Source: Strigamia acuminata (Eukaryota > Arthropoda > Chilopoda > Geophilomorpha > Linotaeniidae). Taken from it: a DNA stretch of 64,000 nucleotides. Within the stretch, counting starts at the first letter, position 1. The number at the start of each line of letters is the position of its first letter. A program made the position numbers and the translations under genes. The notes under the pieces are model-generated. The model was not told where the DNA came from. It worked only from the letters and a program-made list of their open reading frames with translations, and did not search any database. The stretch lies in NCBI GenBank assembly GCA_949358305.1, contig OX442316.1, forward strand, positions 12,896,001-12,960,000. Direction: 5' to 3'. Below, piece by piece: positions 13,011 through 24,697 of this stretch.

Positions 13011-16000
13011 TTACATTTGTTGTAATTCTGTACGATTTCTTGTGTCTTGGTTATAGGGCAAGAAATATCTGGCAAGTGGAGATAGGAGTTTTGAGTTAAC
13101 TTCTTTGGCTTTGTTTGCACCTGTTGAAATGGTTTTGATAATTTGCAATGTGTGGAACAAGTTTATGTATTTTACCTGATATGAAACTGATGGTTAGTCC
13201 AATCACTATGACTGTGAAGCAACCAATGGGACTGTACCACATGTAAGAAATGCTGTACAATGCGGAGAATGTTGAAGTTTGCGGATGGGATGATCTGTGA
13301 TGTGATGAAGTGAATTTTAGATTTTAATTGGTTGTTTGATTTTTACTCACGAATTTGCTAGTGTGGATATTGTGACGTTGGGGCAGTGCAAGGGAAGTGT
13401 AGTTCTCGGTGTTTTATAAATTACTGAACCAATTCCTATCCATAATGAAAGGACCAAACCTATTGCGGCACCTATTCCAGACCCCTACACAGGTTATTGA
13501 GAAATTTTAAACGTGATATACATTTAAGATGAAATAGCAATAACGTACCAAAGAATTAGCCCATGGAAAAAACATTCCCAACGTGAAAAGTCCTAATAGG
13601 GGACCACCAATTAAACCGAAGAGAGATAACGACGCCTAAAACAATTACATTAACAAAAATTTTGTTGTTCAATTAGTGTTTACTCAATTACCTGAACTAA
13701 TGAACTGAAATTTTCAACCAGAAGTATGCACAACATACATAATCCGCCATAAAACAATGCTAAAAATAATTTTGTTAATTTATTTGTAGAGAAAAATTAT
13801 GGTTAGGATGATTATTACCTAATACTTTAGCAATTTGACTTGCTCGTTCACTCGTTACATTTTTCATGCAAGACAATTTAAGAACAAAGTCTTCAAGAGT
13901 GATGGCCGAGAGGGAGTTAAGACCTGACGATAGTGTACTAACAAAGCGATTTTTAAACTTTTATGTTTAAATGGTAGGTTTTAAATTTTTAATTCAGGTT
14001 GTACCTTAGAGAGCCGCTTAATATTCCTGCAACAAATAAACCCGGTAAGCCAGGCAGTCGTTTAAACATTTGCATTGCAAACAATGGCAGCAACTAAATG
14101 AAATAACGTTAGTTTCGATAGCCAGAATGGCGTAAGGTAAAGATTTCTGCTTACTTGATCTCCATTGTTAATTTGTTTAGACATTATAGGATCACAATCT
14201 TTAAAATACGTGTATAATAATAGACCAAGAATGACAGTAATAAAGATATTGCAGCATAAACCGAGTAGTGTCCACCATAACGCTCTTAAGTATTTAAAAA
14301 GTTGACATTAATACACAGAAAATTCTGTAATAAACAGTAGGCGTATTCAATAACTTTTCGTTTAAATTTTCGTCTCAAACGAATTTTTAGACGAAAAGTT
14401 TTGTTTCTGAATGCAATCGTTTATTTGATTTGGTAAATAAACGATTGTTTCACTGCAAATCTGGGATTCTGGGTATATTTTTTCGAGATTTTTGTTTTTT
14501 TCAATTGTTTCCAGTCCTAATAATTACTGAAGTGATGTTTAATATTGTTGTATAGCCGAAACAATTTAACAACTACTGCAGTACTTAGGTACTTAGATAG
14601 CAATCGATCTAACGAAAATCCAAGATGGCGGCAAAAATGTACGATTTGAACGAGATTTAAATGACTTATTTATACTCTTGTTCGACTCAAGAGTATACCC
14701 TTCTCCCATTGGCCGAGCCGCATTACTCCTAACTCCAGTCTGTATTACCATAGAGTAAAGAATCTCCACTAGGAGAAGTAGTTCTGGAAGTAGTTCTTAT
14801 TTTTATTATGATTATTAGTACATTTTTGGATCACTACACCAGTGATGCGGCTCTTAGAAGGGCATACTCTTGAGTCGAACCAGAGTATAGGTTGTTTATT
14901 TTCAGCCTGTTTAAACCCATGAGCTTTTAAACGAGGATCTTGTTTAAAAGTTTATGCAAACGGATTTAAACGATTGTTTGTGTTTTTGAATGCGCCTAGT
15001 GGAGTATAATGCAGGGGCGGGTCTCGGACTCACCTCCGTGCTACAGATAGAGATTTTGCTGATAAGTAACGTTGAACTTGAGTTTGATTGACAGCAAAAA
15101 CCGCCGTCCACATAATTGTGCCACCAATGGCCTGTGTCCATACCGTGTGTGGTTCGTGTGGATCTACACTAGTGCTTTAAGGGCAGGTGAGAATCATTTG
15201 CAATTGCGATGTTTTAAAAAAAATATACATACTTGAAGAAAATGAATCTATTTTCATTTGCTTTCATTATTTGTTGATATCCGCCGACTTGGATAAAGCC
15301 TTTAATAAATAGGAAAATGAGAGCGGTGAACATAAAGAACACTTGCAGAACATCTGTCCACATAACCGCTTTTATGCCTCCCTGGTGTGAAATAAGAGGA
15401 TATATTATTTGCCATTTTTTTCCTGATTTACCCCATCTCTTGCAAAAAAATTGAAATATCGTGTTATTTTGTTTACCATTATTGTGTAAACAGTACAAAT
15501 GATGATGATGGCAGCCACACAAGACCAAACGGACATGCCAGTAGCTGAAGTAGAAATACATATTTATTGGTATTGAAATAGAAACAGTGCATTAGTTGGA
15601 ATTTTTTTTCTGAAAGACCACAATAAAAACCAAATAAAACCGAATTGTTGTATTTGTAATTTTTATAGTAATTTTACAGTAATTAATACAACAATTTAAT
15701 TTTTTTGGGTGATTATTTGTTTTAATTAGGGGATTTCAGAAAATACAAAAATCCCACTTATTGCACTTGACCTTTTACAAGTTTTGGTTGCTAACCTTGG
15801 TTTAATGCAAGTGCTGGGGCGTGTATAACTACTGCCAAATATAAGACCTAGAGTACAAAAAAATATTAATTAAAAAAAAACTAAATTTTGTAATTAAAAT
15901 ATTCTAAATACCATTTTAAGAATAAACCCTATTGCTCCACATGTTCGTATTGTTTTGTTGAATCGTTTTTCCAGATACTTGAAAGTGAATCATAAATTTA

Positions 16001-16524
16001 TTTTACAACTTTGCAGAATAAATTTGAAGTCATGAATGATTTATTTCGACTTTTTGTTTATGCAAATGTTTTACACCGAAAAAGATACGGAGTATTAAAT
16101 AAAAACATTTGCAGAAACTAACAAATGGAAATAAATAGTTTACCTCGTTCACGCTAGTGATATTCAGGTCGTAAAACACAGGCAAATACAAATAGCTGGT
16201 TATTGGAACTAACAACACAAACGCTATGACAAGTGTACTGTATTGAGTTCCATACGCGTAAATTTCAACCGGGACAGATAATAAGTTGACTGCTGACATG
16301 AAACTGGCAAACAGGGAGCAGGCAATAGGAAATGTGGTCATTTGCCGGTTCCCCAACAGAAATTCGGATGTTGAACGCTGCCGACCGCCAGTGCATCCGT
16401 GATAAATGCCGATTAATGATGACAGACACAACATTAAAGCGAAAACGATGTAGTCGGTTAATCCAAAAGTGCTGTCACTGTCAGTCATGTTAGTTTGAAA
16501 AGGTGAATCCAAATGAGTGGTCAA
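13011..16524 (-). CDS. SLC5-A: sodium/solute symporter, SMCT-like
   Basis: Fourteen exons: 16524-16144, 15977-15912, 15847-15796, 15544-15477, 15381-15233, 15168-15034, 14284-14155, 14093-14005, 13937-13819, 13759-13692, 13635-13549, 13484-13351, 13294-13176, 13120-13011; 568 residues. SLC5 signatures appear in order: [20 protein letters not shown] (TM1), [113 protein letters not shown]. The family uses the LeuT fold with about 13 membrane helices, and the Ser pair in STLSS matches the helix that forms the Na2 site. Human relatives (SLC5A8/12, SLC5A6) move monocarboxylates or vitamins; the substrate here is unknown. Exons 1 and 2 of the D-H paralogues are fused here. An alternative start is ATG 16488. 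A TIR element sits in the 14285-15033 intron. Confidence 0.9.
14671..14889. mobile_element. Small TIR element, family GTAGTTCTG, copy 1
   Basis: The termini TATACTCTTGTTCGACTCAA and CTTGAGTCGAACCAGAGTAT are imperfect inverse repeats. The interior holds ACTAGGAGAAGTAGTTCTG and ACACCAGT, shared with copies at 51422-51898 and 59588-60010. It lies in an intron of SLC5-A. No coding capacity. Confidence 0.8.
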
Positions 16525-16563
16525 ATGCGATAATTTTGTAATCGGATGTAAAGTTCATCTTGA

Positions 16564-16589
16564 ATGACCTATAGGCGCCTATAGGTCAT
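16564..16589. promoter_or_regulatory. Perfect 26-bp palindrome with two AGGTCA half-sites
   Basis: The sequence reads ATGACCTATAGGC followed by its exact inverse complement, 40 bp upstream of the first ATG of SLC5-A. It contains TGACCT and AGGTCA in an everted arrangement, the half-site used by many nuclear receptors. It could also form a cruciform or a 5' UTR hairpin. Function is inference. Confidence 0.4.
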
Positions 16590-17599
16590 AGTGTAATATT
16601 TTTTCTTGTAACTACGTATCATATCGTATGATAATTCTGTCTAAAACAATTTTACAACTGCACTGCTTTTACTTTTTATTAATTTTTAGTATACATTTAT
16701 CTGTAACGTTCAAGCACAGCTTGAAAAAGGTATCACAATCAGTTTTTTTTTCTTTCTTGTTTCCAGTAATACTGACTTTTGTCTTTCTCTCATTATTTTT
16801 TCATTCTGGTTTAGATTCCGTATTTACATTTTGCTTGTAACGATAGAATAGTTAGGTATTTTATCTTCCGACTGGAATGCAGGATTATCTGCTCCTGTCT
16901 CATCGACTATGGACAAATCGGTTTTTTCTTTTTTCTTCTTTTCTGAAGTTGTTCCCTATTGGTTTTTTAAATATAATTAATTTTGTTGGTTATAAATTTT
17001 CTTTTTAAAAACGGATCATCCGATAGGATAAGTGTGCTTGCTAGTCTAAATTTAATGTTAGCTTGAGAGTTAGCGAAATAAAAGTAGGCTTCACTGTGCT
17101 GTACAAATTATTGTCATAATGAGGGGGGTACTTCGAAGATTAACTTAAGGGGCACTCAATCCCAAAAGACGAATTTATTCTCTTTAAATCAAATTCTCGA
17201 TTGAAAACACTAAAAACTGAACTGAACTAAACAGGCGGCTACCTACAATGTGCGGTAACAATAGCCAATAGCAGGTGCAGAAGAGATAAGTCACTTTTAT
17301 AAATCAAAGAATTGATTTCAATTTAACTTAGTCCTCTTATTTTAATTCTTTCAAGTTGACTTCTCGGAGATGTGATGTAAACAACATCATATCTTGTTTA
17401 GAGAAGTTATTTCAGTCAATTTGTCTTTTGAGGATTCAATGCGAAAGATTCAGGTGGGATCTGGTGCGATTCTCAAATTTTCTGGTGAGATTTAATAAGA
17501 TTCGGAAGCCTGTCTCAGAGATTCGGACAAATTTTGTAGCTCGCCCTACCCGCATCACTCACTGCAGTGAAGTTTATTTTTATTTTTTGATCTGTCGAG
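16590..17599. other. Spacer between SLC5-A and SLC5-B
   Basis: AT-rich sequence with no spliceable gene. The string CACTCAATCCCAAAAGACGAA near 17153 resembles an inverted terminus near 20090, so an old TIR fragment is possible. The right part is probably SLC5-B 3' UTR. Confidence 0.4.
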
Positions 17600-20500
17600 C
17601 TAACATGAAATTTCTGGTTTAAGCCGTGCTCTTACCGTTTGCTTTTTCAAATTCAGTCTAAGTTTATTTCGAATGTTCGTTGGAAGCATTCTACACAGTT
17701 TTCTTAGGGGTGAACTGAAAAGTCGTGCGTCTAATTCTTCTGGGTTTTGTACTCCTGTTAATTGAAGGAAAGGAGTAGCAAGGGAATAAAAAATGCTTTA
17801 TCACTGAAAGGGTTAAACTGTTACCTGTTATTACACTGACTATAAGACCGACTACAATAAGTACAGACAAACCAATTGTGGAGTACCAATAAAATGAAAC
17901 TTTATAAAATGGTGATATTTCTCTTCTAAAAACAAGAAGAAAAAAAATTATATTTGGAATTATAGTGAATGGTGAAGTCGTACTCAACAGGTGGCATCAG
18001 AAAAGAAGTCGCAGTGGCAGTCGCATTGAAAGAACGACAGCCGATTGTAGAAACCGGCAATTTTGTCCAAGGAACTTTTACGATATTGGCTCCAATACCC
18101 ATCCAAAACACAAAGGTCAAACTGACGAAGAGTCCGACTATTGCTCCCTAAAGATAAGTTTATTAGATAGTTTATTAGATAGTTTATTGCCAAACAAGTT
18201 CAAATTCAATTTAATTTTGTAACCGTTGAATTAGCCCAAGGAAAAAACATTCCGAGGAAGAATAATCCCAATAATGGACCACCAATCATTCCAAATATAG
18301 AAATGGCTGCCTGCAATAATATTTATTTAGTTTATTTAATTTTTAAACGGTGACTTGAAACGGTAGTGATGAATAACCTGAAGTATGTTTCCCAGCTGTT
18401 CCACTACGGCTACTAAGCCCAATGCCAGGACGCCGTAAGCTAATGCTGAAATGTGACGGTAGTAAATTATTTGAAATGCGATAATTGTTAATTCTTGTAC
18501 CAACGAATTTTGATACGAGACCGGCTCGTTCATCACTTAAATTCTTAAGGCACAGTGGACGGATAAAATCTTCAAGTGTAACAGCAGCCAATGAATTGAG
18601 TCCGGAGGATAAGGTACTGCAATACGGAAAATTGTGCATAGACTAAGTCAGCGCTTCTCACAAGGAGACCGCAAGAGTGTGTAATCCACAATTGTTAAAA
18701 TAATTGTTAAATAAAGTATTCACATGACCTGAGCAATCTATTTTTCTCATATTAAAATGCACCTCTCTCTCACATTGTTACAAACAGTTACAACACACAG
18801 GATTCCTTACTGTGTGTTGAAACACCTTTTTTCACTTTTTTGAGTAAAAAGGTCAAGTGTAGCACTACACTTGGTGATTAGCCTGTTCAAACCTTACTCT
18901 GGAACCCAGATAATTTGATATCACATGACATATGACATCACAACTTTGTTCACCAACATGACTGCCTGCTTGAAGCAACAATAGTGTGTTGTGGTGGCTC
19001 AGTGGTTAAGGCAATGAACCAGTAATCTTTTCACACAGGTTCAAATCCCTGTTGTCTGTGAAAATTTTTACTTTAATTTTTTATTTTTTTTTAGCAGTAA
19101 AGTTGATGTTTGTTATTTTATATATGTTAAAAAATTAAAATTAATTATATTAAATTTTTTTAAAAACAAGTATAAAATAATAAACATTAACTTTACTGCT
19201 AAAAATAAATAAAAAATTAAAGTAAAAATTTTCACAGACAACAGGGATTTGAACCTGTGTGAAAAGATTACTGGTTCATTGCCTTAACCACTGAGCCACC
19301 ACAACACACTATTGTTGCTTCAAGCAGGCAGTCATGTTGGTGAACAAAGTTGTGATGTCATATGTCATGTGATATCAAATTACCTGGGTTCCAGAGTAAG
19401 GTTTGAACAGGCTAATCACCAAGTGTAGTGCTACACTTGACCTTTTTACTCAAAAAAGTGAAAAAAGGTGTTTCAACACACAGTAAGGAATCCTGTGTGT
19501 TGTAACTGTTTGTAACAATGTGAGAGAGAGGTGCATTTTAATATGAGAAAAATAGATTGCTCAGGTCATGTGAATACTTTATTTAACAATTATTTTAACA
19601 ATTGTGGATTACACACTCTTGCGGTCTCCTTGTCAGACTACTGTTCTGCCTCGAATTAACACCGGGTTCTACTAGGAGCCGGAGCCCGTTTAGGCACCGG
19701 GGGTTCAGCGGCGTTTTAATCAATTATCGCCGTCCCCGATTGGCATCGGAATCCCCAAAAATCACTAGTTTTTGGAAAAAATCTGTGATTTTTCGAACAT
19801 TCGCCGGCCTGTATAGTTCAGTTCAGTTTTTAGTATTTTCATTCGAGAATTCACTTTTTTAAGTCACTTTACAGTATTACCCGGCTTATTGCTGCATGTC
19901 GGTATAGTGGGAGTCTGTATACTGTCTCGACCAATGGGACTACAGATTTTAAAGTGCCTTTTTGACTGCAACTAGAGTGTATACCTGCATGCCGGTATAG
20001 ACTTTTAGAGCGAGATTTGAAAAAGATGGTAAACCCATACCCAACGGCATGCGGCGGTAAGCGGGGTAATACGGTAAGTAATTTAAGGAGAATTCAATTC
20101 GTCTTTTGAAGATTGAATGCACCTAATTGCTCTAAGCTTATTTAATCTTTTCGTTTCAACGATAATGTGGCCTTTTGCCACCACTTTGAGATGCGCTGGA
20201 CTAATTCACTTTGGTATACCTGAGAGAACCACTGAAAATTCCAGCAACAAAGAATCCAGGCAAACCTGGGAATTTGCTTAAGGTTTGCATTACAAATAAT
20301 GGAAGTAGCTGCAAAAAATTTCATTCTGATTAGCTATTATTATGTTTAATTGGCTTTAATTTTATTACTTGATCCGGTGCGCTAATAATCTTTGCTGTCA
20401 GTGGGTCACAATGTTCATAGAAAGCAAACAAGACGAGGCCTACGAGAGTGCATGTAGATATTGCAATACAAAGGCCCACCAAGTTCCACCAGAGAGCCCT

Positions 20501-23500
20501 GAATGATGAAATGAAATTGGAGTTAACTGAATAGTTTGCGATTGAAAATTAAGTTTGTGATCACACATTTGAGCCGTACGTAGAGATGGAGCTGTTAAGT
20601 AACGCTGCACTTGGGTTTGATTGACTCCGTATATTGCGGACCAAGTGACACTGCCGCCAAGCGTGAGGTTCCAAAATGTGGTGCGCACGAGTGGGTTCAT
20701 GTCGAAACTGATGAGAAATAAAGAGAAGTGATGCTCTTCGAGTTAACTTAACCCGAGAAAACGGAAAAGCTTAACGTGGTTTGGTTTTATTACTTGAAAG
20801 TGTCAAGTCGGCCACCTCTGTCTGCAATATCCAGTGTGTTACGAAATCCTCCCAAAAGGATTAGACCTTGAATAATGACAGCTAACATCGCTGCAAACAT
20901 GACCATGATTTGTACTACATCAGTCCACATTACGGCTTTCATACCACCCTGAAATTAAGAAAATAATGATGATGAAAGGAAGAGTAAGAAGGCACGATTT
21001 ATCTTGTTTGAAATCATTAATTATACAGCGTGGGAAATTTTGGTATGTCTGTATAATTAATTGTATTTTTGTTTGTCCATGGAAAAATAACATGATTATT
21101 ACGTATGAAGTAATTACCGGTAATTAGGAAATTACTTCACCTTTGCACATTAGATTTCAATTAGTTTGTGATTGTTCTTGACATTTCTTATTCTGAGTAT
21201 TTTATTTATTCATTTATTGGCTTACCACTGTGGTGTATAATGTGCAGACAACGCCTATAGCTGCTACGGACGCCCAGACATGAAGGCCAGTTACTGAAAA
21301 TGGCAATAAAGAGTGAATTCGTTGACTTTGTTAGATTACGCGTGGAGAACTGACCTTGGCTTAGTGCTAGAGCAGGAACATAAGAGACCATAGACATGTA
21401 CAGCATCTTCAAAATACAAACAAAAATGTTAAGTCATTTCCTAAGTGATTAAAAAAATGTATGAAATGAGAAATGAGAAAAAACGCTACAGTCTTACCTC
21501 GAATATAAAAGGAATGGTGTTGAATTCGAATACAACAAGGGTTGTGTTGTATTCCAATAGAACACCCCATTCTGTTATATTGCATACTTTTAATGAAACT
21601 TCTGAAAGTTTGTGGAAGTGATTAAAATTTTTTTGTACCTTTACAGGAACCTCGAGCAAGACTATTAAAAATTTATTTTTGTAATTTAAATTTGGTCTTT
21701 ATTTTTAATATTTTTATATTTTGTTCATTTTCTTATTTAATTTTAGAAGTTGCATTAATAGTAAACACAATGGTGTCGTACATGAAGTGGTGGTTTTAAT
21801 CGAATCTTTTCGAAAACTTCTGAAAATGCCGGTTTTTGAAGAAATCCGCATAACTTACAACAGAATTTTGTTATTCTCGGGGTAAGACGGTAGTTTTGTA
21901 CGGAGGCCATGTGGTCCGTATGAATAAAATCCATAAATGAACAAAGCATAGATTTTTTTACCATTTATTATGAAAATTTTTGTATATTATAAAAATAAGT
22001 TAATGTTAAGTCAATTATCCACTGGTTTGTTGTTTGTAACTGGAGAAACCTGGACTTTGGGGGTCCCTTGGGTTGGTTTTATGTTTTTATAAAAACAAAA
22101 CAGCATTGTTAAATGAAACGCATTTATAACTGAGATTTATTTTGACCTTTTTAAAAACAATTGGTGCAGTGGAACAGTTTGTAAATAAAAAGCTAGGTAG
22201 GTCAAATTTTTTTCTTTTTAGTGTGGCATTACTGTCAGATTTTCTCGTTAAGAATTACTCTTTTGACCTCAAAATTATTTTGTACTTTAAGTGAATTTCG
22301 ATGTTCTAAATGAAAAACTGACGACTAAATATGAAAAACTTGTGCGCAGTGCACCAAATGCACATTATTAAATGTTTTTTGTATAGAAATTAGCTGGATC
22401 TAACTATTGTTTTTAGCAAAATTCTGACTGTGTAATTTAAAATTGTAATTACAGGAAGAAGCTACGAAGTAGCATTTACAGGAGCAAAGTGTTGGCATTT
22501 CTATCTGAGCTGTTGTGCAACAAGTTGTAAAAAATTCACTTAATTGTTATTTTTAGTTGTAGAAAAAGAGGAAACCTATTCAATTCAATACTGAGTATCC
22601 AGTAATTTGGTTACTGGCACGAGTCTTGATACTTTCAATTATGCTTTACTGCAGCCTTGAAGACTGAATTACCAGGAAATGGTATAAAGTTAAACATAAG
22701 ATTAATGAATTTTAAGTAGGGTATATTTCTAATTTATCTGAACGCATGGATGATGTGATGTAAAGTTTACATCACGACATAGGTGTGTTTTCAAAACGTG
22801 CGCTCGTCTAACAAAATACGCAGATCTGCACGTTTTACTGACTAGACAATTTAAAAAAAGTGTATACTTTGCACCATTTTTAAATTACAGAATCGCGATA
22901 TAACGAATTTATCGTTATAACGAATACTATTTGGTTAGTTGGCCATAGAACACCATGTTAAAAAAATTTCTTTATAACTTTTTGGGTCCTTTGCAATTCA
23001 TTATAAGGAGGTTAGACTGTATTTCAAAAATTTACCTGGATATTTTATTTCAAAATATTATTTTTAGAAGATCCCTTTTTCAAAAAAGTAAATGGTTCAT
23101 TTCAGCAAAAATAAATTGTTTATATTTGTTGTATTAAAAACAAACAATTTGGCAAAAATATTGTTATTGGCTGATATCGGATAATTATGGTAATTTGTCA
23201 TACTCTAATTTTAAGTTAGTGTTGGTTATGTCACAATTTTGTATTGAAAAAAAATAATTATAAACTAAAAGATTCCATGTGGAGTTCTTGAAATGTAAAT
23301 AGTAATCGAAAATCTGTACCAAAGTTCATTGACCAGTCTTCCGCATGACACAACGAATTGAGTAGCGTCAAAAGGCGGAAATGCAATATTGCGTGACACA
23401 TTAATTGATAGGTACTTAAAACAATATTTGATAAGTTAAATTTTGATTTACCATTTGGAGTATAAATATAACAGATCCCATTCGTCGGACTGCCACGTTG

Positions 23501-23655
23501 AAACGCCTTTCTAAATACTGTCAAGTAAAAGTAAAGAAACCAAATATTATTATAAATCATTATATAACAGGAACTTGACCGCAATGCTTCAAGCTCTGAT
23601 TCTCATGTAAATGAATATTCACATTGCGTGCTAGCAAGGAAAGCAAGATTCTTTC

Positions 23656-23694
<39 letters not shown>

Positions 23695-24697
23695 TTTCAT
23701 ACGGAACGATAAAAACAGTAAAACAAGACTTCTGTTTTCCTTATCTTTGTCTAAATAAACAAAGGAGGAAATAACACTTTCAGAGAAAGGGAAATGAGAC
23801 TAATTTAAGTTTCATTGAATAGTTTGAAGTATGAAGACCCATTTTAATTTTTGAAAATAAAACTAAGACAATCAGTGACATTTTTGCTAATTATCTCGTA
23901 ATCAAGCATATTTCAGTAGCTAATTTCATAACATTAGCGAATTTTTAGCTTTGCTAAAGCAGCTACAGCGATGTTTCATTAACGAGCCTAACACTCAAAA
24001 GTGTCAGTGTGTCTTTAAATAATTATTGAGGAACTTTAAGTGGGCTTTACTGCTCAACGTGTGGTTTACACGATTGCATAATCCATTGTTAAAATTGAAT
24101 AGTCGATGTCATACAAGCCGAACATGTTGCTTTAAAAAAAAATCTAAAATTAGGTTAAATTTTTTTTTTCATACAAGACTTTAGATCTTCAAATGAATTA
24201 AAAAAAAATGATTGACTTTCCCTTTAAGTAAGCCGAGTAAAATATGGACGAATCACAAAAGCCAATTAAACTAAACCTTTCGATTTAATGGTTTTATTTT
24301 AACATTTAATAACATTTATTACTATGTATTGAAATTTGACTCTTACCTCATATGCACTGGTGAGTTGCAAGTGATAAAACACGGGAAGGTAAACGTAAGC
24401 AGAAACCGGCATGACAATAAAATTGCTGAAAACAGCACACCAATACGCGGTGCCATACGAATATATTTCCACCGGTATTCCCAGCAGGCCGATGGCCGAA
24501 AGGTAACTTGCAAGCAGGGAAAGTGCAATGGGCAACACACCCATACTGCGATTAGCCATGAGGAATTCGCTGGCTGTTCTCTGTTTACTGCCGCTGCACG
24601 CATAATAGAAACCGATGCCAGCTGATACCATGAGCATGAGAACGAATACCACATAATCGGGGATACTAAACCGTGCGTCCACGTCGGTTGATGCCAT
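17600..24697 (-). CDS. SLC5-B: sodium/solute symporter, SMCT-like
   Basis: Fourteen exons: 24697-24347, 23517-23452, 21406-21355, 21293-21226, 20948-20794, 20707-20567, 20498-20369, 20308-20220, 18616-18501, 18445-18378, 18310-18224, 18147-17984, 17925-17825, 17754-17600; 580 residues. Exon sizes match SLC5-A closely, and the first exon carries the fused exon 1/2. Motifs: [106 protein letters not shown]. It is the longest gene of the array because four introns hold transposons, including a 1-kb palindrome at 18661-19632. The exon at 18147-17984 needs an internal donor GA|GTACGA to keep frame. It is predicted to be a plasma-membrane Na+-coupled transporter with unknown substrate. Confidence 0.9.
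18986..19056 (+). repeat. tRNA-Ser-derived sequence in left arm of palindrome 1
   Basis: Pol III A box TGGCTCAGTGG and B box GGTTCAAATCC are correctly spaced. The context GTGGTTAAGGCAATG...AATC matches the tRNA-Ser(AGA) pattern, but the long variable arm is missing and the anticodon region reads CCAGTAA instead of CTAGAAA. It is not a functional tRNA. Confidence 0.7.
19236..19308 (-). repeat. tRNA-Ser-derived sequence in right arm of palindrome 1
   Basis: Inverse copy of the left-arm sequence with the same A and B boxes, so two convergent internal pol III promoters face each other across the loop. Confidence 0.7.
19905..19995. repeat. Solo fragment related to family GTAGTTCTG
   Basis: Contains CTCGACCAATGGGA and GACTGCAACTAGAGTGTATAC, resembling the right half of the element at 51422-51898. 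Both ends are eroded. Confidence 0.4.
21489..21890. mobile_element. TA-flanked TIR element, family GTCTTCCCC, copy 1
   Basis: Left end CAGTCTTACCTCGAATA and right end TATTCTCGGGGTAAGACGG are inverse repeats, each bordered by TA. The size is 402 bp with no open frame. A second copy is at 35893-36404. The TA duplication suggests the Tc1/mariner superfamily. It lies in an intron of SLC5-B. Confidence 0.75.
22888..23019. mobile_element. Short pogo/Tigger-like deletion derivative
   Basis: TA-flanked, 132 bp. It carries ATAACGAATTTATCGTTATA near the left, ATTCATTATAAGGAG near the right, and GGCCATAGAACACCATGTTA inside. The same internal motif occurs inverted in the larger pogo-like element at 40988-42073, which links the two. 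Confidence 0.65.
23656..23698. repeat. (TTTA)n microsatellite
   Basis: About ten uninterrupted TTTA units in the first intron of SLC5-B side of the gene. Confidence 0.9.

Larger units (their letters stand above)
18661..19632. mobile_element. Long palindromic (foldback) element with tRNA-Ser-like arms, copy 1
   Basis: The outer ends are CAAGGAGACCGCAAGAGTGT and its inverse. The arms of about 460 bp are nearly identical and face a short AT-rich loop near 19125-19165. TCA flanks both sides (18658-18660 and 19633-19635), a 3-bp target duplication of the type made by PIF/Harbinger or related elements. No transposase is present. It sits in an intron of SLC5-B, so the pre-mRNA should fold into a long hairpin. 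A partial third copy is at 60337-60458. Confidence 0.85.

Noticed and set aside
18986-19056. Functional tRNA-Ser gene
   Set aside because: Long variable arm missing, anticodon stem disrupted, and copies lie inside inverted-repeat transposons.
22700-23300. SLC5-B exon missing between 23452 and 21406
   Set aside because: Exon sizes and phases 66, 52 and 68 are continuous with the paralogues, so no exon is missing; the interval is intron with TIR elements.
24329-24625. 98-codon + strand frame opposite SLC5-B exon 1
   Set aside because: Overlaps a clear SLC5 exon and has no domain.
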